Part shown: positions 22,951 to 33,990 of the stretch, in pieces
How the letters are laid out: the number at the start of each line of letters is the position of its first letter
How positions within the stretch are numbered: position 1 is the stretch's first letter
From: Adiantum capillus-veneris
Lineage: Eukaryota > Streptophyta > Polypodiopsida > Polypodiales > Pteridaceae
Direction of reading: 5' to 3'
Assembly (NCBI GenBank): GCA_014529385.2
Contig: CM043951.1
Location: forward strand, 112,762,469-112,826,468
DNA: 64,000 nucleotides
Notes under the pieces: model-generated
What the model was told of the DNA's origin: nothing
Databases searched by the model: none
What the model saw: only the letters and a program-made list of their open reading frames with translations
Translations under genes and position numbers: made by a program

Positions 22951-24484
22951 CTTGAGAGTAGTGGAAATTAATGAGAATACTTTCGAGAAATAACTTTGTG
23001 AGCATAGCGGGTAGACATAATTGAAGATAGAAACATAATCATAGCAATTAGTTAACTTGACATGAACAATACTTTTTGCAAGAGAGAGAATTTAGAGAAC
23101 ATGACAACAGTTGAGGACCGGATTTATGTGGAGCCGGTCCCCCCTCCAATAGGAAATTGTATTATGATTTCTCCCATTAAGAGAGACTTGTTACAATACA
23201 TTCTTTGTGTTCCTTGTGACCTAGGTGATGCAATGAAGATGGAAAACTTCATGCATCACAAACATAACATAAACTTGAAGAAATCTTTAACTATCCCAAG
23301 CCTCAGTCCCAAGACCTCAAACACCTTCGAAGGTGGAGAGAGCTAGCAGGGAATGAGGGTAGGGAAGAGGAAGAAGAAACATTTCATAGGAGAAAGACCT
23401 AGTTCCTCACTTATCATAACTCTTGAGCTAGCATACATAATAGCATAGTAATGAAGAAGAAGGAGATGGCAAGCTTAAGCATTGAAGCATGGCTCTTGGT
23501 TGGATTTGCACTCCATAGCCAAGAGTGTTGGTGTAGGCTCTCAACCTCTACTTGCTTGGAGAAGGAGAGGGAGCTCTTGCACTTTGCATAGTACACAATG
23601 AGAGTGTTTGTGAGTGTGTGTGGGTGAGTATACCCCTCAAGAAAGCCCCCTCCTTGCTAGGTCGACCCCTCCTTCTAGCTCATAATTGAAGCTCATTGGC
23701 TCTTGCCAAGCCTAGCCAATCACAAGCTTGGGCCATTTCTAGCATTAGGTGTAGGCTTGGGACAAGTGTCCCCCTTTCCCCTTTTAGAGAGAGGACGTGA
23801 TAAATGAAAAAACAATTAGGTAATTCAAGTAAGTTATAATTGGACCCCTTTGAAGCTTAGACAATAGGCTTCAAGAAACACATGAAGGTAACATGGGTAG
23901 GGACCTGACATGTGTCCTTGCTGCCTCTTCAAGTTGGGGCTTCCCTTGTGTGTGTGAGTGTGTGTTCTCTATCTAATCTCTAGGAAAAGGGCTCGCCCCC
24001 TCTCTGGTAGGGATGCTTTTGACTTTAGGTGTTCAAGCACCTTACTCACCAAGCATGACAAAGCACTTGAACTAGGGGGTATTCCCACAAGCATCTCAGG
24101 CAAGCATGTTAAGGCACCTCAAGCACCTTAATCAAGCGGCAAGTCAAGCACCTCAAGCACCTTAATCAAGCGCCTCAAGCACGACAAGCACCTCAAGCTT
24201 GGGCCGGGTTCCCACCTCAAGCTCAGCCCTAGCTTACCTAAGGTCAAAGGACTTTTACACACATTATTGGAGGTCTTCAATGAAGCTAACCCTAAGGTCT
24301 TATGCTCCCCTGGTTAGCCTTGCTCTTTGATAGACCATCTCCCATTTGGGCCCCTTTACTATTGGCCCCGTGTTGAGATAGATCTATAAGCACATATCTA
24401 TATCTTAACACTTGTTCCCGCATCAATTGATCAATTTAATACGAGAAAATCATTTGGGTTGGTTAGATATTAGATTTTATGACA
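22938..24484 (-). repeat. A2 5' LTR (about 1547 bp, last bases lost)
   Basis: On the - strand it begins TGTCATAAAATC at 24484, like B2 (TGTCATAAAAAAT) and the fragment at 30255. Its last third aligns with the B2 LTR, including ATAAATCCGGTCCTCAA. Its length matches the reconstructed B2 LTR (about 1545 bp). Near 24060-24210 it carries irregular short repeats of CTCAAGCACCTTA type. The LTR 3' end is fused to gag by a deletion. Confidence 0.82.
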
Positions 24485-24711
24485 TTATTACATTTGCAAA
24501 GCTTAACAATCAAGTGATTTTTCCTATGACGTGGATAATTGATTTTGTATCTTTATTCTGCAAACAATACTATGCATGATGGAGTTAACGGTGATATTGT
24601 CTTGTGGGTGACTACTTTGGGTCTATACCTTGCACTTTCTTTCAAAGGTGAATCTAGGCTTATCTTGGATTCATTTAGGTTTACTCTATACTGGAAACAT
24701 TCAATATGGTT

Positions 24712-25022
24712 GATGGGTGGCAGGGCATGCAATGCCCTACCACCCAAAAAAATTTACTCTCGGCCGTCGTTATCACCATCTCTATATAAGGTTCTGCAAC
24801 ATCGATATAAGCATAGCTATAGAAGGACTGCAAGCGTCGTTGTATGTGGTGCTATATAGAGACACGTATAACGACGCATATAGCGACGCATATGGCGACG
24901 ATTATATCGATGTTCCCGTAGAGGATGCTATTAGCGACGGTCTTAGCGACGTCGGGGAGTATAAAAACCCAATGTATTTTCGTCACTAAAAGAGTCACAA
25001 GTGCAGATAACCTCTTGTAGTG
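24712..25022. mobile_element. Terminus of a CACTA-like DNA transposon
   Basis: The right end CTCTTGTAGTG (25012-25022) is the complement of a CACTACAAGAG terminus. Five subterminal copies of GCGACG or ACGACG lie between 24865 and 24955, a layout typical of CACTA ends. At 24716-24746 an imperfect inverted repeat TGGGTGGCAGGGCAT/ATGCCCTACCACCCA stands. The other end is not visible; A2 inserted at 24484 may have split the element. No transposase is seen. Confidence 0.5.
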
Positions 25023-25480
25023 CCAGTTTAAAAAATAGCTCATTATTTGAACGAGGAGTCTTCACATCAAACAATGTATAACAAATGTTATAGAAAATCA
25101 GCCTCCCAACTCTCTCTAATGTAGGTTGCAACACTAAGAATGTTGGATGACTAAATTTTTTTTGTAGAATGCTCCATTCAAGACCCTTGGAAAGCCCGTT
25201 TGTTTGATTATGCCAACACTTGGCAACTGTCCTACAGACTTTCTTGGCCACTTACTCATCAATGTCACCATCCTCTCATGCAATCGTGCCATCCTTTTTT
25301 GCATGTTTCTTTGTTCCCTCTTCTTTGAATCCCAATAGTTTCGTAGACTCAACAGAGGATCCCTTGGGATATGCTATGTAGCAGATAATGGAGGAAGGTA
25401 AAGGGGGTTTGTACTACCATTATGAGTATTATGTGATTCCATGTGGAACATGCAAGGATGCTATTGACAGACAATGAAGA
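25023..25480 (-). other. Unrecognised short frames next to the CACTA-like end
   Basis: Two overlapping - strand frames (25134-25352 and 24943-25251) contain basic segments such as KKREQRNMQKRMARLHERM and aromatic ones such as RLIFYNICYTLFD. The second runs into the CACTA-like end, so it may be older sequence cut by that insertion. I recognise no family. Confidence 0.25.
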
Positions 25481-25611
25481 CAGTCAAAATAGTGCCATAG
25501 TACTCATAGAGAGAGAGAGAGGTTTCGTTGAAGCTGAATATGGTTGGCAATGAGGAGCTGGTTGATATGGCTTTGTGCTATGCCTGCAAGCACCTGCAGT
25601 GGCTATGGAGG

Positions 25612-25614
<3 letters not shown>

Positions 25615-25678
<64 letters not shown>
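25615..25678. repeat. (GA)32 microsatellite
   Basis: An uninterrupted GA tract of 64 bases in otherwise unique-looking sequence. Confidence 0.95.
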
Positions 25679-25681
<3 letters not shown>

Positions 25682-25699
25682 GGCACAAGAGCTGGAGGG

Positions 25700-26940
25700 A
25701 CCCATTGAGGTAGCGCTGTAGAGAGCTCTCGGAGGAGTGGCGGTGAGAGGGAGTTTGAATGTGTAGGCAGTTTGCTACTTTAAGATTTAGTATTAAAGTG
25801 AAATGGAATTTCCAGCCCGCCTAAATTCCAACCTCCAAGCCAAAAAGATTTTATCTTCCTTTATATGAAATGAAAATGAATAACCCACCACCCATTTCAT
25901 CTCCTCCCAAAGGAGTTTCCAAGAAACTCTTTTTTGGTACCATCGAAACATGCTATCACCCTAGAATATAATAAATCTGATGCCATGCTATATATCAACT
26001 GATAGATCTCAACGAGTACATTCTAAAACCAAAATGCCTTATAAGTTTTGATTTTGTTTGTAAAAATTTTACCATACGCTCGTTTTGGACAAGAGAGAGT
26101 CAAGTCCTTATAGGGCCCTTTGAGAGTCAAAATTTCCCTAATAATAGTAGTTCTTATGGTCTATTAAATCTCAAGCATTGGGTTCTACACACTTATATAT
26201 ATAAATCCTCATGATCGTATTGCATTATAACTCTCATTGATTTGTTGGTTTTGACGAATCTCATCTTGGGTTTGTTGATCGCTAAATGCTTCTCCTATAG
26301 GTCTTCATCAGTTGCCACTCTCCTATTTATAGGCATGCGCATTTGAGTTGAGGTGTATAATGTCTAGTGTGCTCCCAAATGAGGTATATAATTTCTTGCC
26401 AAATATCCATGATCCATGCCTTGAGGTTTGCTATTGTACGTTTGATACATCTCTACATTTTCTCGCAAATCCACTATCAAAGGTGGTGCACAATTTCTTG
26501 TGGTTTGCATGTTTCTGATTTGAGTAGGAAAAACTAGTGGTGGATGATTTGTCATGGTTAAGGACCACTCAATACTCTCAAGATATTCTTGACAAGTCGA
26601 CCTTGGTTGAGTAAAACTTACCACTTTTTGTCCTTGGTCAGATCTCTCAAAAGTGAGGTACGTTTTTGTGACCCTTCAGTCTATGGAAACTAATTTTCCT
26701 AAATTTTGGCATTAAGAAACTTGAAAATGTTAGGATTTTATCCAAGCTTTACTTGACTCAATTTGGAATTTTCTAGAAAATGTTGGAGAAATTTTGGTGA
26801 ACTGCACTTGAAACAACAATGAAAACAGTCTCAAGACCAAGACAGAAGAACTTTTGCTTGTAACTTGGTCTCCAAAGGGTATTTACATCTCAAACATGAG
26901 ATAAAAGATGTACTCGAGATATCTGCAGCCTGATCAAGTC
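25700..26940. other. Intergenic, nothing firm
   Basis: A/T-rich sequence without recognisable element ends. A - strand frame of 86 codons at 26364-26624 (PRSTCQEYLESIEWSLTMTN at its start) has no family I know and may be chance. Confidence 0.4.
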
Positions 26941-26965
26941 AAACACCCTCACTATGAAGAGGTAC

Positions 26966-27651
26966 ATGGATCATGGTCCATAACCCTCTTTCAAATGTTT
27001 GACTTCAAATCTTGATAATAGCCAAACAAGGTCATTTATAGGCTCTATACTATTTTAATCAATTTATGAGGTTGGGGAACATGGACTATGATCCATGTTC
27101 CACCATTTTTAGAGTTGATCTCTAGAGATATTGTTATAATCCAAGTATACAAGCTATATCTCTAGTCTTTTTTAATTTAAAATAATTTTGAAAGATCAAA
27201 AGAAAAATCCTAGGTCTGATCTAGGGTTTTGATATTGTCTTCTATCTCGATGCCTTTTGACCCAAGTTCCCTCAATTTTGTCCAAAATTGGACTTGATGA
27301 TATGTCTTCTTATATAGCCACTAGAGTCTTGAAAACATTCACGCCAAGCCTATCACAATGGGACCTGGATTGCGATCCATGTTTGGAGGCCAAATTGAGT
27401 TTTCTTGGTACCATTAGAAACATTAGAACCACTAGATGCTATGGTATAAAACGTTTTGTGTTTGGCCCTTTGGATTTTAAATTAGGTCAATTTTTTCTCT
27501 TTCTCATAGTACATGAAAAATTTTGGGATTTTGAATTGGGTTTTGATCTCCACACGAGATGAAACTTTGAAATTAGCCTCTAAATAACATGTAGATCAAG
27601 GTGGCTAGGTTCCACTCAAAAATTGGGAAAGATATATGGATCGCAATCCAT
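26966..27651. repeat. Spaced 16-bp palindromes in diverged repeat modules
   Basis: Near-perfect palindromes lie at 26966 (ATGGATCATGGTCCAT), 27081 (ATGGACTATGATCCAT), 27365 (CTGGATTGCGATCCAT) and 27636 (ATGGATCGCAATCCAT). Another is at 34763 (ATGGATCGTGATCCAT). Surrounding bases are loosely similar, so these look like degenerate copies of a longer module. Confidence 0.65.
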
Positions 27652-27743
27652 GATTGTAGAGCTTTTGACCCCAAATTTGACCACTTATGGATGAAGGTAT
27701 TTCTAGGATATCCCTGAAATCTTTTTGAGTTTGGATCAGTTTT

Positions 27744-27896
27744 TGTCAGGACAATGGCAAGGCCGGACTAGACAAGGGCAAGGCCGGGCTAGGTAGTGTG
27801 GAAAGGGATTCCAACTAGGGTAAAGGGCTAGGAGCCATGCTATATAGTGGGTGGTTGGAAGGTGGACTCCTAGGTTCTAGTTTCCCTTGTCTAACA
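27744..27896 (+). repeat. C3 5' LTR (153 bp)
   Basis: It begins TGTCAGGACAATGG and ends CTTGTCTAACA. The inverse copy at 34951-35103 is also 153 bp and about 95% identical. It is preceded by GTTTT and followed by a primer-binding site. The A/T core CTATATAG could serve as its TATA element. Confidence 0.88.
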
Positions 27897-27897
27897 T

Positions 27898-27909
27898 AGG
27901 TATCACATC
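27898..27909 (+). other. C3 primer-binding site, initiator-tRNA-Met type
   Basis: AGGTATCACATC one base after the LTR resembles the plant consensus TGGTATCAGAGC. B2 has the same spacing and a closer match. Confidence 0.6.
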
Positions 27910-28657
27910 AAGGTTTCTATTTTTGGGAAGACCGAGCCGTGGTGTTGGAGAGCCACACAAATTCTTGCATGCTTTTGCATGTCGGGGTCAAGGAGGCCCT
28001 GAAGCTCACCCCCTGTGAGGAGGGTGAGGAAGTCGATGGCGTGGGCAACACCTCTTGCGAGGGGGAGAGGCCGACAAGCGACGTGCACCAAATTGCACCC
28101 TCTCGGGCTTGACGGCATCGCATGACCTTGCTGACCGTTTCACGTGCCCGTAAAAGGCGTCCTCGACCACCATACAAGGCGGGGTGAGCAAAAGCTCCCC
28201 ACTCGTGCTGTCTGCGGGCCACCATAGCCGGTGAATAGTTTTTTTTCCACACCCGGTGGGCGCCCAACCCATTTCGGGTTAGTGGCCACAATTTGTTTCC
28301 ACCAACCAAGGGACAGTACCCATAGCGGGGTACCCCCCACCCCTCCCTCTTGTGAAGCTCCGAGCAAAGCTAGGCATTTTTGTGTACTATCTGCAAAAAT
28401 CAGAGAATTAATAAAGCATCTCAAGGGGAGTCAGAAGTGACATTACTTCTCAAAATTCATTGCGATCAAAAGCAATTCTACTCATACTCAATTCGGCTAC
28501 AATGGGGTAAGGATTTCCCTACATGACTGCCATTTGGGATCGATTCCAACTTGGACAATATCAATTTTTTCAAGATTAGCAAGGCTAATTAACCTTTGTG
28601 GTACTCATCAATATTAGGTATTTCTTTTGACTATTCCTTTCACTACACTATGTCACC
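27910..28657 (+). other. C3 leader
   Basis: A G/C-rich stretch between primer site and gag. Long - strand frames here (27917-28309 and others) follow from base composition and I do not regard them as genes. Confidence 0.5.
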
Positions 28658-29612
28658 ATGGATTCAGCTATCAATATGACTTTTGATTTCGAGGAAAATA
28701 TTCCTAATCATGTCCATGATGGCTTGTGGCCGGACGCTCTCACGGAGAGTGCCCGCGATGCTACGGTAGGTGGCGACATCTATTAATTGCTCGACATTCA
28801 AGAATTTCATGCACTTTAGACATGCATATCAGTCATGGAAGGAAATTTTAAATCTTTAAAACCGTCACTAAATTATCCACGTTAGTGATCCAATTAATGC
28901 AACATCAGTCCAAGGGTCCTATTGATATGCACATGCATGAGCACGTTGCTACATAGGGGCAAGGCCCTTCTAATCCGGGACAGGGTTCAACTACTGATAC
29001 TTTGCACACTCTTGCTGCAAAAGAGGTGGATGAGTTGTTGAAAAACACCAAATCACTGACTTTTAAGGGAGAAGACCGCAATCGCAATAAGGATGCAGTG
29101 AATATCTTTCTCTCAGCAAGTGGGATGGAATTCACGCCTTATGGCGTACTCCGGACGTAGTCAGAGCACTGCAAAAGAGTTTAACTTTGGAAGGCAAGGC
29201 CTACAAATGGTGGATGTCTCTCAAGAAGAAGAATATCATACCACAGAGTTGGGCAGCTTTTGAAGCTATGTTTTGCAAAGAATTTTTGCCTATAAATGAG
29301 GCAGATCGGAATTGGACGGCTCGGGACACGTGTTCCATGCGCCAATATCCATCATTACTTGAATATATATCTCACTATCGTGATTTTATCCTCAAGTTGG
29401 AAGGCTTAGATAACTTTCAGCAAGTATGGGAATTTATACGTGGTCTGACACCAGAGCTTAAGAAGCATGTCAAGACCCAAGACCCTAAAACACTTGAGGA
29501 AGCCATAGTGAAAGCACATATTCACGATGATCCAGATGAAAAGAAATCAAATAATACTCACGTGCCTATTAGTACACATGGTAATACACGCACAATAAAA
29601 GGAAATTTATAG
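28658..29612 (+). pseudogene. C3 gag
   Basis: It starts near MDSAINMTFDFEEN (ATG 28658). The conserved capsid segment is clear from 29160: LEGKAYKWWMSLKKK, WAAFEAMFCKEFLP, YISHYRDFILKLEGL, FIRGLTPELKKHV. Stops before 29187 and at 29610-29612 break the frame. The degenerate knuckle QCLGSVHGKNHC (about 29709-29745) lacks its first cysteine. This is the 5' coding half of the chromovirus whose pol lies inverted at 35115-41962. Confidence 0.85.
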
Positions 29613-29639
29613 TAGCCAATTTAGAAGCATCTAAAAAAC

Positions 29640-30180
29640 CCAAGGGGTCCAGAGGTCCTCTCTCTCCTGAGGACTTTGATAAAGCTAAGAAAGAGAAATT
29701 ATTTTTTCAATGTTTAGGAAGCGTTCATGGCAAAAACCATTGTCCCAAGGGGAATTTTGTTGCTCATGGAAAGGAGAAAGCAGTGCACATGGTGCAACTT
29801 CTGCCTCTTGAGTCTTCCTCACGATTCTCTAAAGTGGAAGTAACACACACTGATGTGGTGCATGAATGTTGTCTCACAGTTTCCATGTGGCAACAGACCT
29901 TCAGACCACATGAGTTAGTACGTATGCACGGATTTGTGCAAGGGCACAAGGTGCTCATCTTGGTAGATGACGGTGCTACTCACAGTTTTATCAATTATGG
30001 ATTGGTGAAAAAACTCAAATTTCCTCAACCTCCGAGTACCCACCGCTACAAGGTAGCAATGATGAATGGACCTGATACAAAAATCTGGGATACTCAAGTC
30101 CGAGTTGTTCCATTGGAGGTACAAGGTTACTTCACATCCTTGGATTTTCAGGTTAGGAACATGAAGAGGGTAGTCCCCTA
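29640..30180 (+). pseudogene. C3 aspartic protease, truncated by inversion breakpoint
   Basis: The frame from 29783 covers the protease: ILVDDGATHSFINYG (catalytic D-D-G for the usual D-S/T-G), then the flap region to DFQVRNMKRVV. It stops at 30180, where sequence switches to an inverted LTR fragment of another element. The expected continuation begins at 41962 on the - strand (SYEHNSLMFQ). Confidence 0.85.
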
Positions 30181-30255
30181 GTACTTTCCCATATTAAATG
30201 ATTAGTTTAACATGAGAAAATCCTTTAGGAGAATTAGATATTAGTTATTATGACA
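30181..30255 (-). repeat. 5' terminal 75 bp of B2 5' LTR, displaced
   Basis: On the - strand it begins TGTCATAATAACTAATATC and ends GGGAAAGTAC. It aligns without indel to 50385-50459, the first 75 bp of the B2 3' LTR. It directly abuts E RT at 30256, as an LTR end abuts its target. Confidence 0.85.
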
Positions 30256-31050
30256 GAACTTTAACAAGACTGGAAGAAGTGAACCTTATATTTTCTGGGA
30301 AAAAGTCAGTGTTTGGGGTTGAAGAAATATTGATAGTGGGACATCTTTGTAATCCTCATGGTCGCCGATCTTGTACAACTAAAGTGGATGCAATACACAG
30401 GATGAAGGAATTATGTGTATATATCACAGAGGTGAGAAGGTTTTTAGGTGCATGTATCCTTTATCTCATATGGACTCCACATTATGTACATGCCGTGTAT
30501 CCTCTTTATCAATTGCTAAGGCAGAACCAAAGTTTTCAATCGAATGATGTACATGTAAAAGCAACGAGAAAGTTGAAGCAATTTTTGCTATCTTCACCAA
30601 CTTTGCAGAAGATTGACTATGAGTGTGGAAGACTAGTGATTGTGACAATGGACACAAGTCCAACAGGAATCGAATGGACACTAGGACAAGACGATGAAGA
30701 GAAACACATGTGGTGAGGTTTAGGGCCAAGGTTCTAAGCTCTCGCCAAAGAGAATATCCATAGAGGTAAAAAGGGAGTTATGAGGAGTGGCTACAACATT
30801 AAAGTGTGACAAAGAGTACTTTATTGGAGCATCCATAGTTGTGGAGACTGATTGCTTACCACTTCTAGGGATGATTGCAAGCTGTTCTAGTCCTGATATT
30901 TCTATGCTTAGGTGGATTGCTTATATAAAGTCCTTGAACCCAAAATTGAATCACATTGCAAAAAAAGATAATTCAATGGAAGATATGCTTTTGAGGGCAA
31001 GGTATGAAGATGGGGATGAGGAAGAAGATCTTGACACAAAATTCTATTGA
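30256..31050 (+). pseudogene. E reverse transcriptase C-terminus and RNase H
   Basis: From TLTRLEEVNLIFSGKKS the frame gives the RT thumb (ILIVGHLC, EVRRFLGAC, HAVYPLYQLL) and the RNase H beginning (LVIVTMDTSPTGIEWTL). After stops at about 30714 it resumes with VVETDCLPLLGMIASC and HIAKKDNSMEDMLLRA. Several frames are needed, so no product is possible. Confidence 0.82.
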
Positions 31051-31079
31051 ATTTCTCATGCAAAGTGTGATGATATATC

Positions 31080-32505
31080 ATTGTATCTTCACTTGAGTCC
31101 TTCTCAGAGTTTTTCTACAAGGATGAATGGCTGCTCATAGTCTGCTACCTACGTACTTTACAAAATCAACAGGATTGGACTAAAGCAAAATTCAAAAGGA
31201 TTAGAAAAAAAGCATATGGATTCTTCTTGATGGATGGCTACTTATGGAAAAATCCTAAAAGAAGAGATTGCACTCCATTGCAAAAAGTATGTGACGAGCC
31301 TACTCAGCTCAATTTATTATCAAAGAGCTCCATGACATTTTCCAACGTAAAAGAAAGGTATTGGTGGAAAGGGATGCACAAGGATGTCGCTGAGTTTGTG
31401 GAATCTTGTGCGATGCCAAATGTATTCAAATGTACGGCATCGTGATGGACTAAATCCTACATATACATTAGCCATGCATTACAAATGGGTTATGGACTTG
31501 GTCACAATGCCTTTGGGACTTTAGAAAATGAGGTATTTAGTGCTTGCAAGAGAAGATTTGTCCAATCAAGTTGAAGGGCATGCATTGAGGACAAAGAGTA
31601 TACAAGCAGTATGTAAATCCCTTCTTGACGATGTGATCTTTCCCTATGGCTGTGTGGGAAAGATAGTTGATGACAGATCTGAGCTAGATGAAAATGAAGC
31701 AAGGGATTTCTTTACAAGAATTGCTATCAAGCTAGCCCTAACTTGTGCTTATAATCTAGAGGGAAATGGGAAAAGTGAAAGAGGACATCTTCCTATTGTC
31801 AAATATTTGGCTAAGTCATGCAAAGGTAGAATGCGTGAATGGCCAAGATTGCTACCATATGCTTTATGGGATGACCATACAACTAATAGCTCAGTGGCTG
31901 GTTAAATACCTACTGAATTGATGTATGGTCAGGAGAAGCCAGTCATGCCGATTGAGGATGTAGTTCCTACTTGGAACATGTTACCTTGGGAAGATGGTGC
32001 AAGTAGGGAAAATCTACTTGCATTGCACATAAAGCAATTGGAAAGGAGACAGAAAGACATAGAAATTGTAAAAGCTCGATTCAAGGACACAAGACTAAAG
32101 AATAAAGATAGGTTTGATAAAAGACATATGCTTCAACCAAATCCTATTGAAGAGGGTGATTGGGTCCTAATGATGTATGACAATAGTCTTGACAACCAAC
32201 ACACCACACATTTTCTTTTTGCAAAAAGGTGGTTTGATCCCTATGTTGTCAAACATGTGCATGGAAATGCTACATATACTTTGAGGGATCTAGATGGAGA
32301 AAAGCTTAAAATTCCCATACGAGGTAAAAAGACCAAGATGTTCAAGAAAAGACATGATAATGATCCTTTTGATTCACAACAATATGACGATGAAGAACGT
32401 AATGACATTGCTATAGACGAGGATGAAGAAGCAAAGGATGATCTTCCAGACTTTGCAGAAGATGAAGATGACATCCAATTATTTGTGGATCTTAATGAAG
32501 ATTAA
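31080..32505 (+). pseudogene. E integrase
   Basis: The zinc domain is damaged (ERYWWKGMHKDVAEF, ESCAMPNVFK). The core region 31528-31905 keeps IVDDRSELDENEARDF and NGKSERGHLPIV, corresponding to the second D and the E. The C-terminal part 31918-32505 (DWVLMMYDNSLDNQ through TYTLRDLDGEKLK) has an acidic tail ending FVDLNED. A stop near 31903 separates the pieces. No chromodomain is seen. Confidence 0.82.
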
Positions 32506-32551
32506 ACCTACACAAAGAAAATGTTGGCACATGCCGGAAGATGTGCAAGTT

Positions 32552-32569
32552 CAAAGGGGGTGGATATCA
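32552..32569 (+). other. E polypurine tract
   Basis: CAAAGGGGGTGGATATCA stands directly before the LTR start TGTTGTGACACATAC. Confidence 0.7.
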
Positions 32570-33761
32570 TGTTGTGACACATACATAGTGTGAATAAAAA
32601 AATTCATCTCACTTTTGACACTTCTTGATGCTTGGAAAGAAAAGCAATAATGTACATATTGTGTTATATGCAAAAGCGGCTATTGTGATCGCTATCATGT
32701 GCATACCTATCCAGGGAATCGTGGCCTTGTATGTGGCATCCTTGGGTGATTTCCCACTTTATAAGATAGATAATATATTTTGAAAATGTATATATTCCAA
32801 GTGTTTCATGCAGGCATACACATCTCGCCTATAAAGACTGATGTAGGCAAAAACTATCGAAAATAGCAACTAACAAGCGTCGTTGCAAAATTGGATGGAA
32901 AGTGACCCAAAATGCTATATTGATGAAAAATGATGTATATCTATGCCTTTTATGCTTTTGCAAGTGATTCCACAAATTTAGGGATCTATCTGACTCCGTT
33001 TGGGATTTTTTGCATAAAAAATGGGGTTTTTGGGTTAAAAGTGAGTTGTAATGGCCTAGTTTTGGTCCAAAGTAGAAAAATGTCCTAACAATTTGACACA
33101 TCAGCTGAGAATTCCGTGATGAGGAGAGAGAGAGAGGGATGAATTTTACAAAAGAAACCTTAAATTTTTCTCTACTGACCAATAGCTTCCATGGCTGCCC
33201 AATCTATGTGAAGGGAAGTCCCACATCTTCGTAATCTTGTATCTGAGCCTGTGAGGGAGTGAATTAGGGTTTCCCCTTCTCAAAATGGTGTGTGGGCTTC
33301 ACTTTAGAAGCTCTTAAATCTCTACAAATTTAGAAAATGGTCACCATGAAGGTGGAATCTTGTGTATTCCTTTCAGCTATTTGATGTTACAACTATGTTA
33401 TTGGGGGCGAGGCTACATGATACCATGAAAGAGGTTTGGGTTTTGATTGAAAGTTGTGCTTCTATGAGAGTTGAAGTTTCATGGTTGAAAGTTTAGTGTT
33501 CTTAATTTCTCTTTTTAAGTAAAGTTGGATGTGAATTGGTGATTAGATCATCACGAAGTCGTCTACGAAAAAAACCAATTTCCAAGCATAATAGGGGAGT
33601 GGGTTTGTGACTATCTTGTCACAAACACTCTTAGCTTTCCAGTCATCTTTAGAAAGAGATTTGGTGAATTTCCATAAACACTTTATCTTAAAGTGTTTGT
33701 GAATCTCATTGCAAACTCTCAGAGTCATAGGTTCTACACCTTCCCAACTAGACCGCACACA
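32570..33761 (+). repeat. E 3' LTR (1192 bp)
   Basis: It begins TGTTGTGACACATACATAG and ends CCGCACACA. It aligns in inverse orientation with 54715-55914 (1200 bp) over its full length. A - strand frame at 33543-33824 recurs in the other LTR, but that only reflects LTR identity. Confidence 0.85.
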
Positions 33762-33767
33762 ATCCAA

Positions 33768-33990
33768 TAGCATATTTAATTTATAGATTTCTTGAATGGT
33801 CAAAGGCCGGGCATGAATGGCCAAAGCTCATAAAGAGCACTTAAATAATATAATGTACATTAAATGTATATCTGTTCACATAGTCCTTTGCTTGGTTAAG
33901 CCTTTTCCACCCGTCAATTGCACTAGATAATAAAACATCCACTCCATTATATTCATGACGATCCGCTAACATTGGTGCCACTTTTGAGGA
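33768..33990 (+). repeat. Arm of the R5 TIR element
   Basis: Matches 56086-56290 and 56749-56941 in the same orientation and 57650-57868 inversely. Landmarks are AGATTTCTTGAATGGTCAAA and GCTCATAAAGAGCAC. It abuts the E 3' LTR, so E inserted at the edge of such an element. Confidence 0.75.

Larger units (their letters stand above)
6769..24484 (-). mobile_element. A2: Ty3/gypsy retrotransposon hosting T1 and T2
   Basis: On the - strand the order is 5' LTR (24484-22938), gag, protease, [T2 inserted], RT, RNase H, integrase, [T1 inserted]. It is the same family as B2 (41963-51671), with close protein similarity throughout. Its primer-binding site and gag N-terminus are deleted, and its integrase C-terminus and 3' LTR lie left of the window beyond T1. 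Removing T2 with one CTAT restores the protease-to-RT reading frame. Confidence 0.9.
30256..33761 (+). mobile_element. E element, 3' half: RT end, RNase H, integrase, 3' LTR
   Basis: The + strand carries the last part of RT, RNase H, integrase, a purine tract and an LTR of the same family as 54715-55914. The RT sequence starts exactly where the E 5' half (51672) stops. Stops and frameshifts are frequent and the two LTRs are well diverged, so E is old. Confidence 0.87.

Noticed and set aside
27917..28424. Overlapping - strand frames of 88-130 codons
   Set aside because: Three frames are open at once because the stretch is G/C-rich; it lies in the C3 leader and matches no family I know.
28658..33761. 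One continuous + strand element from gag at 28658 to the LTR at 33761
   Set aside because: Protease at 30180 is followed by an inverted LTR fragment, then RT of another family; the LTR at 32570 belongs to E, not to C3.
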